Below, in pieces: positions 33,137 to 41,941 of a stretch of DNA of 64,000 bases. The DNA lies in the NCBI RefSeq assembly GCF_002101315.1, contig NZ_CP020777.1, forward strand, positions 806,001 through 870,000, in the 5' to 3' direction. The notes under the pieces were generated by a model. The model searched no databases and was not told where the DNA came from. It saw only the letters and a list, made by a program, of their open reading frames with translations. The first letter of the stretch is position 1. Every line of letters starts with the position of its first letter. The position numbers and the translations under genes are program-made. The DNA is from Candidatus Pelagibacter sp. RS39. GTDB lineage: Bacteria > Pseudomonadota > Alphaproteobacteria > Pelagibacterales > Pelagibacteraceae.

Positions 33137-34114
33137 ATGAGTATTCAAGAAGTAGATTTTTCCAAAACTCTCTCAGACGACCAAGTCTATGAATCCATTA
33201 TGTCTCACTATTCTACTCTAAGTAAAGATTGGATATCACATCAATGGAATTGGATGAACAGTGTTTATAGGCCATTTAATGATCACTATAAATATATGAT
33301 AATAATTTCTTTAATTGAAAAGACACTTCAATTTTATGACCAGATGAATATTCAATACTCTTATGATGAATATTACTCGAAATCATATCTTCAAATTGAC
33401 AAGTTTAGTATTACTGAACTTTGTGAAAAATTAGATTTACCTAAAGAAACAATTAGAAGAAAAGTTATAGAACTTGAAAATGAAAGTGTAATAACTCGTA
33501 ATAAAAAAAAAATTGTAATTGATAGAAAAGCATTCAGCTTTGTAAAGCCAGAACAACAAATAAAATTTTCATCAAAATATATACACTTAGTTTCTAAAGC
33601 TTTAAATAAAGATAAGGTTTTTTCTAAAAAACTAGATCAAAAAATTATTGAAAATATTATGAAAAAAAAATTTTCATTATCATGGAGTTGGTTTTATAGA
33701 ATGCAAATACCATTGATAATAGGTTACCATAAATTTTTTAAAGATTTAACTACATTTCATATTTGGGGAACAGTTTGCATGAACCAAGTTTTAAACGTAA
33801 CCGATCAATTAAATTCTGATAAGAGTAAACCCGCATTAGATTACTTTACTACTAATAATATTGTTATAGAAAATCTTGGAGCAGAAACTGGTATAAGTGC
33901 AATGTCAATTTCTGATATGACAAAAATCCCTAGAGCAACAATTATTAGAAAATGTAAATATTTAATTGGGGAAGACTTAATTAAGCTAAACCAAAAAAAA
34001 CAATATGTGCTAACCACTATGAATTTTAAAAAAATTTTACCTTATCAAGCAGAAATTTTTAAGTATAAAGCTAAATTCATTCGTAAAGTTTTAAATCTTC
34101 TTGTAATTTCTTAA
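33137..34114 (+). CDS. Unfamiliar regulator with two winged-helix-like domains
   Basis: 325 residues. Two helix-turn-helix-like segments are visible: SITELCEKLDLPKETIRRKV followed by a wing (ITRNKKKIVIDR) near residues 95-135, and MSISDMTKIPRATIIRKCKY followed by LIKLNQKKQYVLT near residues 255-295. The same order in each suggests an internal duplication; the parts between are helical and aromatic-rich. I do not recognise the family. Duplicated upstream sites and the downstream transporter suggest it is a transcription factor that controls itself and perhaps the BASS carrier. It is not membrane-bound. Confidence 0.7.
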   Translation: MSIQEVDFSKTLSDDQVYESIMSHYSTLSKDWISHQWNWMNSVYRPFNDHYKYMIIISLIEKTLQFYDQMNIQYSYDEYYSKSYLQIDKFSITELCEKLDLPKETIRRKVIELENESVITRNKKKIVIDRKAFSFVKPEQQIKFSSKYIHLVSKALNKDKVFSKKLDQKIIENIMKKKFSLSWSWFYRMQIPLIIGYHKFFKDLTTFHIWGTVCMNQVLNVTDQLNSDKSKPALDYFTTNNIVIENLGAETGISAMSISDMTKIPRATIIRKCKYLIGEDLIKLNQKKQYVLTTMNFKKILPYQAEIFKYKAKFIRKVLNLLVIS

Positions 34115-34154
34115 ATCTTCAATAAATTGTCCTCGAGTATTACACAGAGGGGTC

Positions 34155-35006
34155 ATGGGTATAGTAACAACAATAGCGCCATTTGCGCTAGCTCTTATAA
34201 TGTTAGGGCTTGGGGCGTCATTAACAGTAAAAGATTTCACAAGAGTATTTCAGCATCCAAAAGAATTTTTCGTTGGTTTAATTTGTCAATTAGTTGTTCT
34301 TCCAATTATTGGTTATCTATTAATAATTATTTTAAAAACTCCAATTGAGCTAGCGTTAGGGGTAATGTTAATTGCAGCCGCACCTGGTGGAGTAACATCA
34401 AATGTATTAACTAAATTTGCAGATGGTGATGTCGCACTATCTATATCTCTTACTGCGTTTACTAGTTTAATAAGTATTGTTTCAGTTCCTTATATAATTT
34501 TCTTATCAATTGATTTATTTAATATCACTTATATCGAAAAAAATGTTTCAATGCTTGGTATATCCTTAAAGATGTTTTTTGTAGTTACTGTGCCTGTAAT
34601 AATTGGAATGATTATTAGAAAATTTTTTAATAATTTTATAGAAAATAATATCAAAATTATTGAGAAAGCATCTATAGGATTATTCTCAATTGTTTTCATT
34701 GCTATCTACATTCAAGAATGGGATAGCATCATAATGTTCCTAACTACAGCAGGAACTATTGCTTTGGTTCTTAATATTTCCATGATGATTATAGGCTTTT
34801 ACGTAGCTAAATTTTTTGCATCAGGTGTTGCTCAACAAAGATGTATATCTCTTGAATGTGGATTACAAAATGGAACGTTAGCTGTTTTTGTGGGAACTCA
34901 ACTGTTTGGGCAAAACATGACTTACATGGTTCCAACAGCAGCTTATGCTTTGATTATGATGATGACTTCTGTTCTTTTTGTACTTTTCTTAAGAAATAGA
35001 ACTTAA
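34155..35006 (+). CDS. Bile acid:sodium symporter (BASS) family transporter
   Basis: 283-residue inner-membrane carrier with about nine or ten hydrophobic segments. Family signatures are ALIMLGLGASLTVKDFTRVF near the start, LMLIAAAPGGVTSNVLTKFADGD-type sequence near residue 75-95 (the sodium-site region), and ECGLQNGTLAVFVGTQLFG near residue 235. GAGGGG just ahead of the ATG at 34155 sets the start. BASS proteins carry organic acids such as pyruvate, pantoate or sulfated compounds; substrate not determinable. It shares its stop with the convergent dehydrogenase gene. Confidence 0.88.
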   Translation: MGIVTTIAPFALALIMLGLGASLTVKDFTRVFQHPKEFFVGLICQLVVLPIIGYLLIIILKTPIELALGVMLIAAAPGGVTSNVLTKFADGDVALSISLTAFTSLISIVSVPYIIFLSIDLFNITYIEKNVSMLGISLKMFFVVTVPVIIGMIIRKFFNNFIENNIKIIEKASIGLFSIVFIAIYIQEWDSIIMFLTTAGTIALVLNISMMIIGFYVAKFFASGVAQQRCISLECGLQNGTLAVFVGTQLFGQNMTYMVPTAAYALIMMMTSVLFVLFLRNRT

Positions 35007-37447
35007 TTATTTTTAAAATTAGTTTGTTTTAAAGGTTTGATAATTGCTTCAATAGGATATTTTTTTTTCTCTATTTCAATAAACAAATCTTTTTTGTGAA
35101 GTTCGTCATTTGAAATATCGTTATTGATATAACCAAATGTTAAATTTTTCTTAAAATTAAAAGAATAATTGCCTGATGTTGATCTTCCTATAATGTTATT
35201 TTCTAAATATATAGGCTCATCATGAAGCAATAATGGTTCACCTGGCTTACTATCTTTTAAAGTAAACATTGCAAATCTACTTTTAATTTTTTCTTTTTTG
35301 ATCTTTTCCAATGCTTTTTTACCAATAAATTCATCCTCTTTTTTAGAACTTATTGTGAAAGATAAACCTGCTTGATATTGATTTTCCTCTGGTGAAATAT
35401 CATGGCCCCAATGTAAAAACCCGCTCTCCATTCGCATAATATCCATAGCGTGCATACCACAATTCGAAAGGTTAAAATCTTTACCTTTATCAATCAGCAA
35501 TTCGTAAATTTTTTTAGCATCTTTCGATTTAACATATAATTCGTAACCTAATTCTCCAACATATGACAATCTTTGAGTCCAAATTTTAATTCCTTCAATA
35601 GTGATATATTTTGCTGTACTAAATCTAAAATTATCATTTTCAAAATTATCTTTTGAAATTGATTTCATTAAAGCTCTACTTTTTGGTCCAAAAACTCCGA
35701 AAACACAATAATCATCAGTAACGTCTTTTAACTCAACATCTTTTGTAAGGTGTTTATTTATATGAAATTTATCTCTTTCTCGCGTAGCTGCAGAGCTTAT
35801 TATTCTAAAGTGATCTTTCTCGATACAAACGACTGTTAAATCTGTTTCAATGCCACCGTCGGGATTTAACATATGTGTATAAATACATTTACCAACTTCA
35901 TTTTTGATATTTGAGGTACAAATTTTTTGTAATTCCTTGTGAGCTTTATCAGATTTAATCTCAAATTTAGAAAAAGGAGTTAAGTCAAATAATCCTACGT
36001 TTTTGACAGTATTATTCGTTTCATATTCTGCAGAAGGGTACCAATTTTGGTAATTATAACTGTATTCATATTCCGTTTTTTCTCCATCTAATGCAAACCA
36101 CATAGGTCTTTCATATCCTCCTGACACACCAAAACAAGCACCAAAACTTTTTAATTCATTGTGATATGGAAGAGTTTTTATATTCCTTGAAGTTTTATGT
36201 TGTTTAAACGGCCAATGCATTCCATATAAATCTCCTAAAGACTCCGTAATTCTTTTTTTAATAAAACTTAGATCAGAATGAAATTTTTGAAATCTTTTAA
36301 TGTCATAACAAAAAATATCTTCGTTAATATGTCCATTGATTAACCATTCAGCGGTAACTTTACCAACGCCTCCCCCACTTCCAATTCCAATACTGTTTAA
36401 ACCACAGCATACAAAAAAGTTTTTTATTTCAGGCACTTCTCCTAATAGTGTGTTTGTATCTGGAGTAAATGACTCTGGACCTGAAAAAAATTTTCTAATT
36501 CCTGCTGTTTCTAAAACTGGAAACCTTTTTATTGCAGTAGCTAAATAAGGTTCAAAATGTTCAAAATTTTCTTGAAATTCTCCAAACGAAAAATCCTCTG
36601 GAACTTTATTAATTTTATCCCAAGCTGGAATAGACTGAGACTCAAATATACCAACTAATATTTTTCCAGCATCTTCTTTAATATAAGTCCTATTATCAAA
36701 ATCTCTTATCACTGGTAAAGTTTTAGAGAGGTTTTCAATCGGCTCTGTAATAATATAAAAATGTTCTGCTGGATAAAGAGGTATACTTACTCCAGCTTTT
36801 TCTCCAATTTGGCGTGACCACATTCCTGAAGCTAAAACTATATATTCACAATCAATTTTTTGGCCATTTACTTTTACTCCAGAAATTTTTCCATTCTTTG
36901 TTAAAATCTCATCAACAGGAGATTGTTCAAAAATTTTTGCTCCTTCCATTCTGGCTGCTTTTGCTAACATATGTGTTACTCCTGATGGATCTGCAGCACC
37001 ATCGCCTGGCATTAAAATTCCTCCTAAAACTTCATCGGTATTTACAATTGGATAATCTTTTTTAATTTGATCTTTATCTAAAATTCTTACATCAACATCA
37101 AAGAGCTGAGCTGTAGTTGCTTGTCTTTGAAGTTCTTGCCATCTACCTTTATTCTCAGCAATTGAAAGTGCACCGTTCAATCTTAATCCAGCTGAATGAT
37201 CAACTTTTTTTTCAAGTTCTTTATATAGATCTAAAGTATATTTTCTAATTTTGGTAATTGCTGCTGAGGGACCTAATTGACTTACTAATCCTGCTGCATG
37301 CCAGGTTGTCCCTGAGGTTAACTGATCTCTTTCTAAAAGAATTGTATCTTTCCAACCAAATTTAGCTAAATGGTAAGCAACTGAACAACCTACCACTCCA
37401 CCTCCTATAACAACAACTTTAGTGCTATTTGGAAGTTTTTTTTCCAT
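35003..37447 (-). CDS. FAD-dependent dimethylglycine/sarcosine dehydrogenase-like protein with GcvT domain
   Basis: 814 residues. Residues 1-400 are a DAO-type FAD domain: VVVIGGGVVGCSVAYHLAKF at the start and WHAAGLVSQLGPSAA, where the covalent-FAD histidine of DMGDH-type enzymes sits. Residues about 430-814 are a GcvT-like tetrahydrofolate-binding domain (VGLFDLTPFSKFEIKS, ERDKFHI, YVGELGYELYVKS, GMHAMDIMRMESGFLHWGHD). Such fusions remove methyl groups from N-methyl amino acids and pass formaldehyde to folate. It is last in an operon after the transaminase and alanine dehydrogenase genes. Exact substrate (dimethylglycine, sarcosine or other) open. Confidence 0.88.
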   Translation of the reverse strand: MEKKLPNSTKVVVIGGGVVGCSVAYHLAKFGWKDTILLERDQLTSGTTWHAAGLVSQLGPSAAITKIRKYTLDLYKELEKKVDHSAGLRLNGALSIAENKGRWQELQRQATTAQLFDVDVRILDKDQIKKDYPIVNTDEVLGGILMPGDGAADPSGVTHMLAKAARMEGAKIFEQSPVDEILTKNGKISGVKVNGQKIDCEYIVLASGMWSRQIGEKAGVSIPLYPAEHFYIITEPIENLSKTLPVIRDFDNRTYIKEDAGKILVGIFESQSIPAWDKINKVPEDFSFGEFQENFEHFEPYLATAIKRFPVLETAGIRKFFSGPESFTPDTNTLLGEVPEIKNFFVCCGLNSIGIGSGGGVGKVTAEWLINGHINEDIFCYDIKRFQKFHSDLSFIKKRITESLGDLYGMHWPFKQHKTSRNIKTLPYHNELKSFGACFGVSGGYERPMWFALDGEKTEYEYSYNYQNWYPSAEYETNNTVKNVGLFDLTPFSKFEIKSDKAHKELQKICTSNIKNEVGKCIYTHMLNPDGGIETDLTVVCIEKDHFRIISSAATRERDKFHINKHLTKDVELKDVTDDYCVFGVFGPKSRALMKSISKDNFENDNFRFSTAKYITIEGIKIWTQRLSYVGELGYELYVKSKDAKKIYELLIDKGKDFNLSNCGMHAMDIMRMESGFLHWGHDISPEENQYQAGLSFTISSKKEDEFIGKKALEKIKKEKIKSRFAMFTLKDSKPGEPLLLHDEPIYLENNIIGRSTSGNYSFNFKKNLTFGYINNDISNDELHKKDLFIEIEKKKYPIEAIIKPLKQTNFKNN

Positions 37448-37451
37448 TTAA

Positions 37452-38570
37452 TTAATTTTTGATTGCATCTCCTGGGTCAACATATTCATGTCCAAAAACA
37501 TCTGCAACAGCTTTATAAGTCACATGACCCTTATGAACATTTAGTCCTGCTAAAAAGTTTTTATCTTCCCCTAAAGCTTTTTGATAACCTTTGTTTGCAA
37601 GTTTTACTAAGAAAGGCAACGTTGCTTTATTTAAAGCTAATGTAGAGGTTCTTGGTACGCCACCTGGCATATTTGCTACACAATAATGAACTACATCATC
37701 AACTATGTATGTGGGGTCTCCGTGTGTTGTAGGTTTACTAGTTTCAACACATCCACCTTGATCAATTGCAACATCGACAATGACTGATCCTCTTTTCATT
37801 AATTTTAACATGTCTTTAGTTATCAACTTTGGTGCTTCTGCACCTGGAATTAAAACTCCACCTACTAATAAATCTGCTTCAGCAACTAATTTATTCAAAT
37901 CTATTTTATCGCTTTGTTCTGGAATAATTTTATTACCAAACATCTCTACTAATTGTTTTAATCTTGCTTCAGATTTATCTACAATATGAACTTTTGCTTG
38001 CATACCAGTCGCAATAACCGCAGCATTTTCTCCTACAACTCCGCCACCTAAAATTACAACCGTTCCACCAGTAACACCAGGTGCACCACCTAACAAAAGG
38101 CCTCTACCCTTTTGATTTTTTTCTAAACAATGTGCTCCTGCTTGAACTGACATTCTTCCTGCAACAGCGCTCATTGGAGCAAGCAATGGAAGCCTACCAT
38201 TATCATCAGTGACAGTTTCATAGGCAATATTAATACTTTTAGATTTAATTAATCCTTCAGTTAGTTCTTTCGCAGCAGCTAAATGAAGATAAGTGTATAC
38301 GATTTGATTTTCTCTAATCATATCTACCTCAACCTTTTGAGGTTCTTTGACTTTAACAATTATGTCTGCATCGTTAAAAATATCTGCTGCACTTTTAGCA
38401 ATTTTTGCTCCAGCTTTTATGAATTGATCGTTTTCAAAACCTGCTTCGAAACCACCATTATTTTCGACTAAAACTTCATGACCTTCTGATACTAATGTTT
38501 TAACACTATCAGGTGTTAGACCAATTCGATTTTCTTGAGGTTTAATTTCCTTAGGTACACCAATTCTCAT
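37452..38570 (-). CDS. ald: Alanine dehydrogenase
   Basis: NAD-dependent interconversion of alanine with pyruvate and ammonia. 372 residues; starts MRIGVPKEIKPQENRIGLTP, with the catalytic Lys/His regions YTYLHLAAAKELTEGL and APMSAVAGRMSVQAGA, the NAD motif VVILGGGVVGENAAVIATGM, and VDVAIDQGGCVETSKPTTH near residue 270. It is 9 bases after the transaminase gene. The pairing regenerates pyruvate from the alanine that the transaminase makes and releases ammonium, as in tpa-ald modules for taurine. Confidence 0.95.
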   Translation of the reverse strand: MRIGVPKEIKPQENRIGLTPDSVKTLVSEGHEVLVENNGGFEAGFENDQFIKAGAKIAKSAADIFNDADIIVKVKEPQKVEVDMIRENQIVYTYLHLAAAKELTEGLIKSKSINIAYETVTDDNGRLPLLAPMSAVAGRMSVQAGAHCLEKNQKGRGLLLGGAPGVTGGTVVILGGGVVGENAAVIATGMQAKVHIVDKSEARLKQLVEMFGNKIIPEQSDKIDLNKLVAEADLLVGGVLIPGAEAPKLITKDMLKLMKRGSVIVDVAIDQGGCVETSKPTTHGDPTYIVDDVVHYCVANMPGGVPRTSTLALNKATLPFLVKLANKGYQKALGEDKNFLAGLNVHKGHVTYKAVADVFGHEYVDPGDAIKN

Positions 38571-38579
38571 TAATGAAAT

Positions 38580-39926
38580 TTAATTCTTTTTACTTTTAGC
38601 GTAATTTGTAATTCCAGTTCTTAGTTTTTCAATAATTTCATCAATATGTTTTTTTTCACAAATAAACATTGGAGCGATTATCAAACAATCACCAGTAGCT
38701 TTAAAATTTACACCAGCCTCATAACAATGTTTAAAACAAGTAAATCCTGCAGCACCGGGTTTTTTATCCATTTTAATGTCAATTCCACCCATCATTCCGT
38801 ATCCTCTAATATTGTCTACAATATCAATATCTTTTAGAGACATTAAACCTTTTTGGAAATATGGAGCCAAATCTTTTGCTCTGTTGAATATGTCATCTTT
38901 TTCAAAAATATCTTGTACTGCCAAACCTGCAGCAACTGAAATAGGAATTCCTGAATAAGTATAACCATGAAACAATTCAATTGTTCCTTTAGGTGCATCA
39001 TCCATGATAGCATCGTAAATCTCTTCCTTGCATGCAACAACTCCTAATGGACTTATCCCATTAGTAGTGGCTTTTGCCATTGTCATTAAGTCTGGTGTTA
39101 CACCATACTCTTGAGAAGCAAATGGTGAGCCAGTTCTACCCCAACCAGTAATAACTTCATCAAAAATTAAAAGTATGCCGTGCTTGTCACAAATTTCTCT
39201 TAATCTTTGCAAATATCCTTTAGGTGGAACTAATGTTCCAGTCGACCCTGCAATTGGTTCAACAATACAGGCTGCAATATTTTCTGCTCCAAAATTTGTA
39301 CAAATTCTTTCTAGATCCTCTGCAAGTTCAACTCCTGTTTCTGGTTGACCACTTACAAATTTATGTTCTGGTAAATGTGTATGTCTCATATGAACAACTC
39401 CAGGCATAAGTACACTTGCAAATGTTTTTACATTATTTACCATACCTCCAACTGAAGTTGCACCAATATTCATTCCATGATAACCACGTTCACGTCCTAC
39501 AAATCTAAATCTTTGGCTATCGCCTCTAGCTCTATGATATGCAATACCAATTTTAATGGCTGTCTCTACAGCAGTTGATCCACAGATAGTATAAAAAATT
39601 CTATTCAAATTTCCTGGAGTATGCTTTGAAATTCTAGTTGCTAATTCAAATGATCCACCAAAACCTTGTTGAAATGGTTGGCAATAATCTAAAGTTTTCA
39701 ATTGATTACTTATGGCATCGATTATTTCTTGTCGTCCATGTCCTAAAGGATTGCAAAATAATCCTGAGCTCGCATCAATCTGTGTTTGTCCTTGATGGTT
39801 TTTTAAATATACACCTTTCGCCTCTACAATTAATCTAGGATTTTCTTTAAAATCTCTATTGGATGAAAATGGCATCCAATGTTCATTTAAAGAATTTGGA
39901 ACCGAAGTTCTTTTTTCTGAGCTCAT
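38580..39926 (-). CDS. Class III omega-amino acid:pyruvate transaminase (beta-alanine/taurine type)
   Basis: 448-residue PLP enzyme. It opens with NEHWMPFSSNRDFKENPRLI, typical of beta-alanine/taurine:pyruvate transaminases. The PLP-binding parts are GSTAVETAIKIGIAYH, RERGYHGMNIGA, FDEVITGWGRTG with the Asp, and the Schiff-base lysine in MAKATTNGISPLG. First gene of the minus-strand operon with ald; it diverges from a TauA-like binding protein gene. Taurine is the favoured amino donor from context (inference), beta-alanine the main alternative. Confidence 0.88.
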   Translation of the reverse strand: MSSEKRTSVPNSLNEHWMPFSSNRDFKENPRLIVEAKGVYLKNHQGQTQIDASSGLFCNPLGHGRQEIIDAISNQLKTLDYCQPFQQGFGGSFELATRISKHTPGNLNRIFYTICGSTAVETAIKIGIAYHRARGDSQRFRFVGRERGYHGMNIGATSVGGMVNNVKTFASVLMPGVVHMRHTHLPEHKFVSGQPETGVELAEDLERICTNFGAENIAACIVEPIAGSTGTLVPPKGYLQRLREICDKHGILLIFDEVITGWGRTGSPFASQEYGVTPDLMTMAKATTNGISPLGVVACKEEIYDAIMDDAPKGTIELFHGYTYSGIPISVAAGLAVQDIFEKDDIFNRAKDLAPYFQKGLMSLKDIDIVDNIRGYGMMGGIDIKMDKKPGAAGFTCFKHCYEAGVNFKATGDCLIIAPMFICEKKHIDEIIEKLRTGITNYAKSKKN

Positions 39927-40113
39927 AATTACTTTCTATAAATTTTATTAATTTACCTAATTAAGGATTCTTTAGACTAATTAAGACTGATTAACCACCA
40001 AAATAATTGTCACAACTTAAAGTTGCATAACTATAATGATCATTTTTTTGTTTTACATATAGGTCAATTTAATCTTAAAATTGAAACATATAAATAAACA
40101 AGGAAGAGGAAAA
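39927..40113. promoter_or_regulatory. Divergent promoter region between the transaminase and importer operons
   Basis: This 187-base gap separates divergent operons. Toward the importer, TTTACA (40052-40057), an 18-base spacer and TAAAAT (40076-40081) make a plausible promoter, and GGAAGAGGA (40102-40110) is a strong ribosome-binding site for the ATG at 40114. I see no clear palindrome large enough to name as an operator. Confidence 0.45.
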
Positions 40114-41055
40114 ATGAAAAAAATAATTAGTTTTATTCTTGGATGTTTTGTAGCTCTTAATCTTTCAATTTCAGTTGCTAATTCTGCAGCTAATGAAGTT
40201 AGAGTTGCTTATTTCTTAGAGTGGCCAAGCCCAAATCTAGAGGACATGATGAAGAAAAACTTCGCTAAAGCTCTAGGTGTTCCAGTAAAATGGACAAACT
40301 TTACTAATGGTGGTGCTATGACTGATGCTATGTTAGCAGGAGACATTGATATCTCTTACTCTCAAGGCTTAGTTCCTTTCATTAATGCTGTTAAATCTAA
40401 AGCTCCGATTAAACTTGTAGATATAGCTATGGAATACGGAATGGGTGGTACAACATGTGTAACATCTAACGCTTCTGGTATAACAAAAGCTAACGCTACT
40501 GAGCTTGAAGGTAAAAAAGTTGCTGTTCCACTTGGTACAATGGCTGAATACGTTTTTGATGAAAGTATGAAAGTTGTTGGTGCGGACAGAAAAAAAATGG
40601 ATATCATTCAAATGGACCCTGAAGAAGGTGCTGCTGCTTTAGTAAGTGGTGATGTTGTAATGGCATGTTTATTTGGTGGTAACTCAATTAAAGCTGCAAC
40701 TGCAGTTGGATCTAGATTACTTACAGTTCAAGAAGCTAGAGATGCAGGTATCTTAGGTATCGATATTACTTCAGTGACTACAAAGTTTATGAAGGAAAAT
40801 CCAGGTATGCTAAGAACTTTTATTGAAGTAACTCACGAAGCTAATGCGAGATATAGAGCTGGTAAAAGCGATATGAACTCAATGTCAAAAGCTTCTGAAA
40901 TGAAAGTTGCTGATATGAAAGAAACTTTAAGTGGCTTTAAGTTTCTAACACCTGAGGAAACTAAACAATCTATGGAAAGTGGAAATCTTGATGCATTCTT
41001 AAAAGGAATGGGAACACCAAGAGGAAACGTAGATACTAGTTTCTTACCTTTATAA
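40114..41055 (+). CDS. TauA-like ABC transporter periplasmic binding protein
   Basis: 313 residues from the ATG at 40114, chosen for its ribosome-binding site and signal peptide (MKKIISFILGCFVALNLSIS, cut after NSA). The mature part matches the SsuA/TauA fold: EVRVAYFLEWPSPNLEDMM, TNGGAMTDAMLAGDIDISYS, LEGKKVAVPLGTMAEYVF and DPEEGAAALVSGDVVMACL. It is probably a receptor for taurine or another small sulfonate; the ligand is inferred from the fold and gene neighbours. An in-frame TTG at 40081 is not supported. Confidence 0.85.
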   Translation: MKKIISFILGCFVALNLSISVANSAANEVRVAYFLEWPSPNLEDMMKKNFAKALGVPVKWTNFTNGGAMTDAMLAGDIDISYSQGLVPFINAVKSKAPIKLVDIAMEYGMGGTTCVTSNASGITKANATELEGKKVAVPLGTMAEYVFDESMKVVGADRKKMDIIQMDPEEGAAALVSGDVVMACLFGGNSIKAATAVGSRLLTVQEARDAGILGIDITSVTTKFMKENPGMLRTFIEVTHEANARYRAGKSDMNSMSKASEMKVADMKETLSGFKFLTPEETKQSMESGNLDAFLKGMGTPRGNVDTSFLPL

Positions 41056-41076
41056 TCTAAGGGTAATTTAAATTTT

Positions 41077-41115
41077 AATAGGCGCCAATTGTAATAAATT
41101 GGTGCCTATTTTTTT
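41077..41115 (+). terminator. Intercistronic hairpin with T-run after the TauA-like gene
   Basis: A 14-base-pair stem (41077-41090 with 41097-41110, one G-U pair, 6-base loop) is followed by a T-run to about 41115. The ATPase gene starts 29 bases later on the same strand. It probably lowers expression of the ATPase and permease relative to the binding protein. Confidence 0.85.
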
Positions 41116-41143
41116 ATTAAAAATTCAAATATAAAGCTTCTTT

Positions 41144-41941
41144 ATGAGTGATTTAATTTCACAAAATCTAAACATGATTTTTAAAACTCCTAAAGGAGAA
41201 ACTGTTCATGCATTAAAAGATTTAAATTTTACTCTTAAGAAAGGAGAACTTCTTACTGTTCTTGGGCCATCTGGTTGTGGAAAGACTACATTATTAAATA
41301 TTACTGCAGGATTTATTAGACCAACTTCAGGAAGTATTACTTTAAATAACAAAGAAATTGATGGACCAGGAGTTGAACGGGGAATGGTTTTTCAACAAGG
41401 AGCTCTGTTTGAATGGCTAACAGTTGCTGAAAATGTCAACTTTGGATTAAGAATGAAAAAAGAAGATCCAATTGAAACTCAGAAAAAAGTTGATGAATGG
41501 TTAGAGATTGTTGGGTTAAAAGGTTTTGGAAATACTCCAACTTATCAGCTATCTGGAGGAATGCAGCAGAGAGTTGCTCTTGCAAGATGTCTAATCAATA
41601 ATCCAGATTTGATTTTAATGGATGAACCATTAGGAGCCCTTGATGCTCTTACTAGAGAAAAAATGCAGTCCCTAGTTTTAAAAATTTGGAAAGAAACTGG
41701 TAAAACAATTATTCTTATTACTCACTCGGTTGAAGAAGCCTTACTTCTAGGTGAAAGACTATATGTGATGGCTCCAAGACCCGGAAGGATACATAAAGAA
41801 TATAATCTTCCATTCGCTTCAATGGGATTAAAAGAGGACCTGAGGGAAATTAAAAAAAACAAAGAGTTTTCTCAAAAACGAGAAGAAATCCTTGAAATGA
41901 TCTGGAACATGGAAGAGGAAATTATGGGAAAAGATAATTAA
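41144..41941 (+). CDS. ABC transporter ATP-binding subunit (TauB/SsuB type)
   Basis: 265-residue ATPase with Walker A GPSGCGKTT, Q-loop VFQQGALFEWLTV, signature LSGGMQQRVALA, Walker B LILMDEPLGALDALTR and switch ITHSVEEAL. This is the nitrate/sulfonate/taurine subclass, lacking a TOBE domain. It lies downstream of the hairpin and directly before the permease gene (zero gap), as part of the TauABC-like importer. Confidence 0.92.
   Translation: MSDLISQNLNMIFKTPKGETVHALKDLNFTLKKGELLTVLGPSGCGKTTLLNITAGFIRPTSGSITLNNKEIDGPGVERGMVFQQGALFEWLTVAENVNFGLRMKKEDPIETQKKVDEWLEIVGLKGFGNTPTYQLSGGMQQRVALARCLINNPDLILMDEPLGALDALTREKMQSLVLKIWKETGKTIILITHSVEEALLLGERLYVMAPRPGRIHKEYNLPFASMGLKEDLREIKKNKEFSQKREEILEMIWNMEEEIMGKDN

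Noticed and set aside
34127..34348. Overlapping 73-codon frame at the start of the BASS transporter gene
   Set aside because: It is serine- and asparagine-rich translation of a membrane-protein gene in another frame.
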